DNA of 64,000 bases from Candidatus Saccharimonadota bacterium (GTDB lineage Bacteria; Patescibacteriota; Saccharimonadia; Saccharimonadales; UBA4665), in assembly GCA_013289705.1 (NCBI GenBank), contig JABCZM010000003.1, positions 1-64,000 on the forward strand, read 5' to 3'. Under the pieces are notes generated by a model, which had not been told where the DNA came from, did not search any database, and saw only the letters and a program-made list of their open reading frames with translations. Positions 28,602 to 34,746 of this stretch are shown here, in pieces. The translations under genes were made by a program, and so were the position numbers. The first letter of the stretch is position 1, and each line of letters starts with the position of its first letter.

Positions 28602-28910
28602 CTAAGCGATTGAGGTAATTTTGAGTTTAGTGTGATGCTGACGATGACCACGCACCGTATGCACACGCTTCTTAGCCTTATAACGAATAGACATGACCTT
28701 GTCAGCCTGAATATCTTCAGCAACAACATCCGCATTAACCTTCACCTTAGCAACTGTTGGCGCACCAACGTCAGCCTTGTCGCCGTCAATCACAAGCAGC
28801 GCGTCAAAAGAGATCTTACCCTTTTCGGACTCAACCAGCTCAACATCAAAAGTTTCGCCTTCGCTTACCAAATACTGCTTACCACCGGTTTGAATTACTG
28901 CTTTTTTCAT
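28602..28910 (-). CDS. rplU: 50S ribosomal protein L21 (bL21)
   Basis: Full-length 102-aa bL21. It has the typical N-terminus MKKAVIQTGGKQYLVSEG, the central ADVGAPTV segment and the C-terminal KKRVHTVRGHRQHHTKLKI rRNA-binding tail. It binds 23S rRNA domain I in the large subunit. In most bacteria rplU is followed by rpmA (bL27). Here no bL27 frame follows and hairpin element B begins just after the stop. The upstream neighbour is a toxin-antitoxin module on the same strand. Confidence 0.95.
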   Translation of the reverse strand: MKKAVIQTGGKQYLVSEGETFDVELVESEKGKISFDALLVIDGDKADVGAPTVAKVKVNADVVAEDIQADKVMSIRYKAKKRVHTVRGHRQHHTKLKITSIA

Positions 28911-28991
28911 TATCTTTACCTGTTCTTATCGTTAGAATTACTAGCTAATTACATAGAAGTTTAACAGATATAACCGTCCCTGTAAAGTCCA

Positions 28992-29297
28992 TCAACCTTG
29001 CAGTATTCTCTTGTAATCTGAATGTGTATACAGAATGCGCACGATTTCTACATGAGAGGGTAGCACAACATAAGCTATAAGATAATTGCTGGCCAAAAGG
29101 TAGCGAATACTTTGGCCGCGCGAGCCCAAAGAGGCCAGACTTGGCCCAAGTTCAGAGAAATCTTTTAACTGGGCTGCTACACGGAGTATGCCGTCCGTAA
29201 TGTCTTGTGCAGCAATGGGGTTCGCCAAAGTTTCGTGAATGTACGCAAAAATATCGCCCAAATCCTCCTGCGCGAGTTCAGAAAACTTAAGGATCAT
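28992..29297 (-). CDS. ParE/RelE-family toxin
   Basis: A 101-aa toxin of the ParE/RelE superfamily. It has the N-terminal FSELAQEDLGDIFAYI helix pair, the central strand GQSIRYLLASNYLIAYVV and the C-terminal VEIVRILYTHSDYKRIL strand-plus-tail typical of plasmid-stabilisation toxins. ParE members poison gyrase and RelE members cleave mRNA on ribosomes; the sequence fits ParE better, but the target cannot be decided by eye. The start codon lies 2 bp after the antitoxin stop. Confidence 0.85.
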   Translation of the reverse strand: MILKFSELAQEDLGDIFAYIHETLANPIAAQDITDGILRVAAQLKDFSELGPSLASLGSRGQSIRYLLASNYLIAYVVLPSHVEIVRILYTHSDYKRILQG

Positions 29298-29299
29298 AA

Positions 29300-29545
29300 T
29301 TACACGTTGTACTTCTTTGCAACCTCTTCAAGCGTGGCAGATTTTCCGTGCTTCATAGATTCTACGCCGCGCTCTAGAGCGCGCAGCAAATCTTCCTTAA
29401 TGGTCTCTGGATCAAAATCATCTAGCTTGTTAATGATGTACGTGCCGCGACCGTTTCTTGTCAGGTACACAGGGCTACCTGCCGAGACTTTTTTGAGTAC
29501 CTCATTGTAATTACGTAAGTCCGAAATGGGCAAGATGGTTGGCAT
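29300..29545 (-). CDS. Phd/YefM-family antitoxin
   Basis: An 81-aa antitoxin. ILPISDLRNYNEVLKKVSAGSPVYLTRNG is the characteristic Phd/YefM N-terminal DNA-binding fold, followed by GTYIINKLDDF and an acidic helical C-terminus that would cover the toxin. A good ribosome site (AAAGGAG) precedes ATG 29545. The module is an operon with the ParE-like gene and has its own promoter. Confidence 0.87.
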   Translation of the reverse strand: MPTILPISDLRNYNEVLKKVSAGSPVYLTRNGRGTYIINKLDDFDPETIKEDLLRALERGVESMKHGKSATLEEVAKKYNV

Positions 29546-29568
29546 ATTATTTTTCTCCTTTCACCCCA

Positions 29569-29597
29569 ATTGTAGTGCAAATAACACGCGAATACAA
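29569..29597 (-). promoter_or_regulatory. Promoter of the Phd/ParE module
   Basis: Minus-strand -35 TTGTAT (29592-29597), 17-bp spacer and -10 TACAAT (29569-29574), about 23 bp before the antitoxin ATG. Confidence 0.6.
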
Positions 29598-29650
29598 CAG
29601 CAGACGGTCAATGTTGACAGCTCGAGAGAGTATCAAAAGTCATGAAATTT

Positions 29651-32638
29651 TTATGAAACTTTGCGGAGGCTGACCGTCAGCGCCGTGCCCTCAACTTTCA
29701 CGATTGTACTAAACCGTTCCGGAACCTCGGCAGGCAGTTTGCCAGCAAGCTCAGTAGCCAGTGTCTCGTCAAGAATAGTCGTCTTATGTTCGGCAATAGC
29801 CTTCATAACCTCATCATCATCCGTTTGCAAGCTCAAAGCAATCCGATCATCCACATTAAGTCCGGCCGCCTTGCGAGCCTGCTGTACGTTCCGAACCACT
29901 TCGCGCATCAAGCCTTCACGCTTGAGTGCTGATGTCAGTTCGATATCAAGCTTGATACTTGGCTCTTTGCCTTCTTTACCCATCACTTTTTTAACATTTA
30001 ACTCCTCTGCCAAGATGTTCTGCAGCTCTATTTTGTCGGCATCCAGAATATCAAACGGCAGCACAACCGTAGCGCTTGCCAGTGGCTGGCGAACTTTGAT
30101 GCCAGCCTCAGCACGCGCCGATAAACCTTCGTTAATCAGTTGACGAACTGCCGCCATTTCACCCAATAGTAGTTCATTAACGTGCCCAGCCTTTGGCCAA
30201 TTAAGCAGATGCACGGACTCGCCAAGCTCACCACCAGTTAGTTTCAAAAACAGTTCTTCGGCCAGAAACGGTGTAAACGGCGCCAAGATCATGCTCAGCT
30301 GCAGCAAGACGTAGTGCAACGTTTTGTATGCAGCATTTTTGTCGGTATCATCCCCAGCGCCTGCGGCGATATTTGATGATTTCCAGAATCGGCGGCGAGA
30401 TCGGCGGACATACCAGTTGCTGGCATCGTCCAAAAACGGCAAGACCTCAGCCAAAGCGTTAGGGATGTCGTACCCGTCCATGTGTTCAGCAACATGCTGA
30501 CTTAATTGATGTAATCGTGACACCACCCATTGATCTAGTGGATTATGTAACTCCTCCGATGGGTCATTGATTGTACCGTTCCATCCCCACTTATCAACGT
30601 CAGCATATGTTGTAAAGAAGTCATACATATTCCAAATCATTGCCAATTTTCTCTGCACGTCTTGGACTTCTTTGTCCTTCAAGGCGAAGTCTTCGCCGTT
30701 CAAAAGCGGACTTTGCAGTAGCAAGAAGCGTAGTGCATCTGCACTATATTCGTCCATCAGTAAATTCGGATCAGTAAAGTTTCCGAGCGATTTGCTCATT
30801 TTACGGCCATCATTGCCGGCAACATTGCCGGTTACAATAACATTTTTGAAGGCATTGTGGCCAAAGAGTCCAGTATTCACGGCATGGACATAATAGAACC
30901 AAGCCCGCACCTGGCCCACGTACTCAACGATGAAATCACCAGGGAAATTGGCCTCGAACTTCTCTTTGTTTTCGAACGGATAATGGAACTGAGCAAATGG
31001 CATGCTACCACTCTCGAACCAGCAGTCTAATACCTTATCAATTCGGTGATAATCAACACCACCAATCGTGAAGGTAATATCATCAACCCACGGCCGGTGA
31101 TAATCCTCTAATTCAACACCACTTAATTCCTTAAGCTCCGCATAACTGCCAATGACTTTAATGTGTTCTTTGCCGTCTTTGTCGGTGCCTTTCCAGACAG
31201 GCATTGCCGTCGCCCAGAAGCGGTCGCGGCTAAGATTCCAATCTGGCGCGGTCTGCACCGTTTTTTCGAAACGGCCGTGCTTAATGTGCTCCGGAAACCA
31301 GTTGATGTGCTCGGTGTTTTCTTCGAGCATCTGGGTCCGCTGACCAGCAACATCCATAAACCAACTAGGGTGAGCCCGATACATCAGGCGATTACCCGTG
31401 CGTGGGTTGTGCGGGTATTCGTGACGAATATAGTCAATCTTCCAAACCACACCCCGAGCTAGTAACTCCTTGGCAATGGTCTTATTAATCTCCCAGACGT
31501 CTTTGCCCTGCCAGTCACCTTCGCTATACCTACCATACTCATCCAGCACATGAACAACGGGAATACCCTTTTCTTTGGCCAAATCGAAGTCCTCTTCACC
31601 ATATGCAGGCGCCAAATGCACAATACCCGAACCATGCGGATCTTCAATATCGGTACGCACGTAGTCGGCATGCCATACCTTCTGAGCGTTTTTGCCCCGA
31701 TCTTCAAATAATGATTCGTACGACAGTCCCACCAGCTCTTCGCCGCGGATCATCCGGGTTACCGTGTAGTCAAGCGGATTGTGCTTCTCATCTGTTAAAA
31801 CCGCGCCAACCCGATCGCTGGCCATGATTAACAGCTCACCATTTACCTCAACCTCACTGTACGAGGAGCCCTTGTTCACGGCGATGGCGGTGTTTCCGGG
31901 CAGTGTCCAGGGTGTTGTTGTCCAGGCCAATAGGTAGATTGGTTTTTTAGGATCTGCTTTTTCGTCGCCAACCGCCTTGACTGCATCAAGCAGCTTAAAT
32001 TTCACATACACACTAGGGTCAGTGACTTCAATGTAGGCGCCGGCATCCATCGTTACCTCGGCCTTGCTGAGCGGCGTGGCCCACTTGGTGTCATACATCA
32101 GCACACGTTCACCCTCGTAAATCTTGCCTGATTCGTACAATTCCTTAAAAGCCCACCAAACGCTCTCCATATAGTCCCTGTCCATGGTGCGGTAAGCATC
32201 CTTCATATCAACCCAACGGCCAACGCGATCAACCGTATCTTCCCAAAGCCCGCTGGTTTGCACCATACTTTCGCGAGCAGTGGTGATGTAATCGGCTAAG
32301 CTAATCTTCGTACCAATTTCATGGCGATCAGTGATACCGAGCTTTTTCTCGACAAAATTTTCGGCCGGTAAACCGTGACAATCCCAACCCCAGACCCGCT
32401 CCACACGCTTGCCCTTCATGGTCCAGTAACGCGGTACGGCATCTTTAATAACACTGGAAAGCAATGTTCCAACGTGTGGCACCCCTGTTATAAACGGTGG
32501 CCCATCGTAAAACACATAGGCGTCATCTTTTGGCCGATTTTCTACCGACTTTTCAAACGTCTTGTACTCTTTCCAATACTGCACCAAATCCTTCTCGTAT
32601 TCGATCGCCTTGCGACGCTGTCCTGCCTTGTATTTCAT
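29651..32638 (-). CDS. ileS: Isoleucyl-tRNA synthetase
   Basis: A 995-aa class I synthetase that charges tRNA-Ile. The HIGH box reads PHVGT, so its last histidine is Thr, as in some archaeal-type IleRS. The KMSKS box is canonical (GRKMSKSLGN), and the editing domain (TTTPWTLPGN) and anticodon-binding region are present. The long insertion and GRWVD segment suit the eukaryote-like IleRS2 type often linked to low mupirocin sensitivity; that is a family inference. Its ATG overlaps the stop of a 26-codon ORF by ATGA, and the whole unit lies behind a T-box-like leader. Confidence 0.96.
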   Translation of the reverse strand: MKYKAGQRRKAIEYEKDLVQYWKEYKTFEKSVENRPKDDAYVFYDGPPFITGVPHVGTLLSSVIKDAVPRYWTMKGKRVERVWGWDCHGLPAENFVEKKLGITDRHEIGTKISLADYITTARESMVQTSGLWEDTVDRVGRWVDMKDAYRTMDRDYMESVWWAFKELYESGKIYEGERVLMYDTKWATPLSKAEVTMDAGAYIEVTDPSVYVKFKLLDAVKAVGDEKADPKKPIYLLAWTTTPWTLPGNTAIAVNKGSSYSEVEVNGELLIMASDRVGAVLTDEKHNPLDYTVTRMIRGEELVGLSYESLFEDRGKNAQKVWHADYVRTDIEDPHGSGIVHLAPAYGEEDFDLAKEKGIPVVHVLDEYGRYSEGDWQGKDVWEINKTIAKELLARGVVWKIDYIRHEYPHNPRTGNRLMYRAHPSWFMDVAGQRTQMLEENTEHINWFPEHIKHGRFEKTVQTAPDWNLSRDRFWATAMPVWKGTDKDGKEHIKVIGSYAELKELSGVELEDYHRPWVDDITFTIGGVDYHRIDKVLDCWFESGSMPFAQFHYPFENKEKFEANFPGDFIVEYVGQVRAWFYYVHAVNTGLFGHNAFKNVIVTGNVAGNDGRKMSKSLGNFTDPNLLMDEYSADALRFLLLQSPLLNGEDFALKDKEVQDVQRKLAMIWNMYDFFTTYADVDKWGWNGTINDPSEELHNPLDQWVVSRLHQLSQHVAEHMDGYDIPNALAEVLPFLDDASNWYVRRSRRRFWKSSNIAAGAGDDTDKNAAYKTLHYVLLQLSMILAPFTPFLAEELFLKLTGGELGESVHLLNWPKAGHVNELLLGEMAAVRQLINEGLSARAEAGIKVRQPLASATVVLPFDILDADKIELQNILAEELNVKKVMGKEGKEPSIKLDIELTSALKREGLMREVVRNVQQARKAAGLNVDDRIALSLQTDDDEVMKAIAEHKTTILDETLATELAGKLPAEVPERFSTIVKVEGTALTVSLRKVS

Positions 32639-32715
32639 GCTGCCTCCTCAAGATATCCATATTTACTCTCATTTGGGTACTCGCCACGAATCGAAATTTC
32701 TGCCCATTTTTTCAT
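32635..32715 (-). CDS. 26-aa ORF wedged between the GNAT gene and ileS
   Basis: A 27-codon frame (MKKWAEISIRG to YLEEAA) fills the gap between the GNAT gene and ileS exactly. Its ATG overlaps the GNAT TGA by 4 nt (ATGA) and its own TGA overlaps the ileS ATG in the same way. An AGGAGG ribosome site for ileS is embedded in its last codons. This arrangement suggests termination-reinitiation coupling. The peptide has no recognised family and could itself be functional or act only as a translational bridge. Confidence 0.5.
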   Translation of the reverse strand: MKKWAEISIRGEYPNESKYGYLEEAA

Positions 32716-33245
32716 TTATTTGTCTCCCTTACCATTCGTATAGATGGCATCGTGTCGGCGTGCCGATATTCCGACCCCTCTATCTTCTTAAATCCTTGTT
32801 TCTCATAAAATCGTTTTGCGCGGCTGTTATAATCCACAACCGCCAACTCAACTGGCTGATGCGGATCCCAAAAGGCATCAGCAAGGCCGAACAATTGCTG
32901 AGCCAACCCAGTCCCCTGATAGTCCTTATCGATATAAAGCGCACGGAGCTCTTGCTTTCCAGTGTGTCGTGAGGCGTGTAACAGTGCAACGACTCGCTTG
33001 TCGACACTGGCAATTCGGTACAACTGTTCCGGATCGGCCAAAAATGACCGCACATAGTTACGGCTTTCTTCCAACCTCTCTGACGAGTCCCAATCCCGCC
33101 ATTGCTCACGAACCCAAGCCTTGCTTACGCCGGCCTCATCGTTTGGATAAGTATTTAGCCAAGATGCGGCGTGAAAAGCACGAATAGCTGGCACATCGTC
33201 GAGTGTTGCCTGGCGTATAACTGGTTGCTTATTGACTAACTTCAT
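32712..33245 (-). CDS. GNAT-family N-acetyltransferase
   Basis: A 177-aa GCN5-related acetyltransferase. Strand-helix elements run from IRQATLDDVPAIRAFHAASW through LRALYIDKDYQGTGLAQQLF, whose QGTGLA matches the acetyl-CoA pyrophosphate loop, to NSRAKRFYEKQGFKKIEG near the C-terminus. The substrate cannot be deduced. It is the first gene after the T-box leader and is coupled to ileS through the 26-aa ORF, so it is probably induced when charged tRNA-Ile is scarce. Whether it acetylates a translation component is unknown. Confidence 0.9.
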   Translation of the reverse strand: MKLVNKQPVIRQATLDDVPAIRAFHAASWLNTYPNDEAGVSKAWVREQWRDWDSSERLEESRNYVRSFLADPEQLYRIASVDKRVVALLHASRHTGKQELRALYIDKDYQGTGLAQQLFGLADAFWDPHQPVELAVVDYNSRAKRFYEKQGFKKIEGSEYRHADTMPSIRMVRETNK

Positions 33246-33457
33246 GGCAAATAAAAAATCCCTTTTGTCTGTCAGAACCCGTAATCTTGTACGATTTGGG
33301 GCGGTACCATCTGACTTCCAAAAGAGATTATCCTCTTGTTTGGCGCTTCGTTGTGGCTATTACGGGCTGTCCGTCGAGATCTACTTGGCCAAGGCCGTTC
33401 TGCTCGCTGCTTCGTGGTTGATAGCCACTCATCTCTGTCATCAGAGAACGCATTTCG
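33246..33457 (-). promoter_or_regulatory. T-box-like leader of the ileS operon
   Basis: The leader RNA (about 212 nt) has an 8-bp basal helix (GTGGCTAT/ATAGCCAC) enclosing a long arm. It then carries the T-box core TGGTACCGCC (33300-33309), whose bulge would pair with a tRNA ending in ACCA. The core lies inside a terminator: ATCTCTTTTG (33319-33328) pairs with CAAAAGGGAT (33258-33267), GTCAGA pairs with TCTGAC within it, and a run of six T follows. I cannot assign the specifier codon with confidence. Confidence 0.75.
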
Positions 33458-33463
33458 CTTCTT

Positions 33464-33492
33464 AATATAGCGTAAAAGTACAAAACTTACAA
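33464..33492 (-). promoter_or_regulatory. Promoter of the ileS T-box transcript
   Basis: Minus-strand -35 TTGTAA (33487-33492), 17-bp spacer and -10 TATATT (33464-33469), immediately upstream of the structured leader. Confidence 0.65.
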
Positions 33493-33519
33493 CAGACCAC
33501 AGGCTAGAGCACCTTAAAA

Positions 33520-33786
33520 TTAAGAGTAGACGTACGAGACAACTTCGTCGAGCAGCGGCAAATTATCGCCTTCCCACATCTTGAGCACCGAGCCATCATC
33601 ACGCAGCGCCAAAATTGCTGGCTGCCGCATAATATCGTACAAACTAGCAGTTGAACTACCGTCACGGCTATCGTAATTTAACACTTCCATCCTGCTACCA
33701 TCATGCCGCGCCTGATAATCACGAATAAACTCCTCAACAGCGCGAGAAAATTCAGAATCCGGCCGATAAAGCACCACCACTTTCAT
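33520..33786 (-). CDS. Thioredoxin-fold protein lacking the CxxC motif
   Basis: An 88-aa protein resembling a minimal thioredoxin or glutaredoxin fold. MKVVVLYRPDSEFSRAVEEFI is the first strand and helix, and LYDIMRQPAILALRDDGSVL gives the cis-proline loop and C-terminal strands. The position where CxxC normally lies reads PDSE, and the protein has no cysteine, so a redox role is unlikely. It follows the TauE/SafE gene by 41 bp on the same strand and may be co-transcribed with it. Function unknown. Confidence 0.6.
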   Translation of the reverse strand: MKVVVLYRPDSEFSRAVEEFIRDYQARHDGSRMEVLNYDSRDGSSTASLYDIMRQPAILALRDDGSVLKMWEGDNLPLLDEVVSYVYS

Positions 33787-33827
33787 AAATCTAAGTGTAA
33801 CACACAGCGGCCAGCGCTAGCTATCTC

Positions 33828-34577
33828 CTAGCGCCACAAAAGCTGCAACGCCAAGATGAAACTCGTTATCGCAAAAATGTTAATCACAAACTTATTGCCC
33901 TTTTTGACAGCAATATGAGCGCCAATAAAGCTTCCGAGTATCGCCGTTGGCAACGCCACCAAGCCAAACTGCCAGCTTGGAATACCAGCAAACAGCAATA
34001 TAGTCAGGCTGGTAACGGCGACAATCAGCTGCATTGCTCGGCGCGTTGCACTAGCAGTCAACGCCGTCATTCCAAAGCAAGCCATCATAACAATACTTTG
34101 CAATGACCCCATACCCGAACTCAAGGCAGCTTGCAGGGCAACCAGCAAAAACACCAATACATAACCCAAGGCATGCACCGGAGTCGAGCGTTTTTTCTGC
34201 TCAATACCAATATTACGAATGTAGAGCATCGGTATACCAACCACCAAAATCGCACAGCCAGTAATATGCTGCAGCACATCCTGATGTTTCACACCCACAC
34301 GCACTAAAAAGGTACTGCCAACCGCGCCACCTACGGCACCAAGCAGCGCAAATACAATCACCGTTTGACGATTGGTTAGTTTTTCACGATAGAAGCGCGC
34401 ACTACTGCCTGTTGCCAAGCCGAGACCACTGAACTTACTGGTCGCAATAGCGGTGGCCGGTGGCAATCCAAGCAATATCATCAATGGCACACCAACCAAT
34501 GACGCACCACCGCCAGAAGCACCACTCAGGATAGAAGCCACCAAGTTTATGGTCGCAAAAATAAGTAAGTGTTCCAT
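33828..34577 (-). CDS. TauE/SafE-family membrane transporter (TSUP)
   Basis: A 249-aa polytopic protein with about seven to eight hydrophobic helices and the glycine-rich first repeat LSGASGGGASLVGVPLMILLGLP, typical of the TauE/SafE (TSUP) family. A second half-repeat contains LSSGMGSLQSIVMMACFGM. Family members export sulfur-containing anions such as sulfite or sulfoacetate or move sulfide-like species; the substrate here cannot be told. A 7-bp inverted repeat (GCGCTAG/CTAGCGC) spans its stop codon. Confidence 0.88.
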   Translation of the reverse strand: MEHLLIFATINLVASILSGASGGGASLVGVPLMILLGLPPATAIATSKFSGLGLATGSSARFYREKLTNRQTVIVFALLGAVGGAVGSTFLVRVGVKHQDVLQHITGCAILVVGIPMLYIRNIGIEQKKRSTPVHALGYVLVFLLVALQAALSSGMGSLQSIVMMACFGMTALTASATRRAMQLIVAVTSLTILLFAGIPSWQFGLVALPTAILGSFIGAHIAVKKGNKFVINIFAITSFILALQLLWR

Positions 34578-34622
34578 GCCACCCTCCCAAAAAAATGGAT
34601 TATTTAAATTATTTTTTTGCCA

Positions 34623-34647
34623 AGAAAAAAGGGCCTTTCGGCCCTTT
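34623..34647 (-). terminator. Rho-independent terminator of nrdJ
   Basis: AAAGGGCC/GGCCCTTT form an 8-bp stem with a 4-nt loop, followed on the minus strand by a TTTTTTCTT run. It ends the nrdR-nrdJ transcript about 100 bp after the nrdJ stop. Confidence 0.85.
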
Positions 34648-34746
34648 ATCTAGGAGTGATCCTTGCGCAAGTTGTGTACCATGCTTTTCACTGAACGCCA
34701 GTGTAGCACACGTCCCAAGATCACCACAACCACAATAGCTGTTTTT

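Noticed and set aside
29651-32638. IleRS HIGH box variant (HVGT) as a possibly inactive site
   Set aside because: The same HxGT variant occurs in archaeal-type synthetases and all other catalytic motifs are intact, so the enzyme is probably normal.
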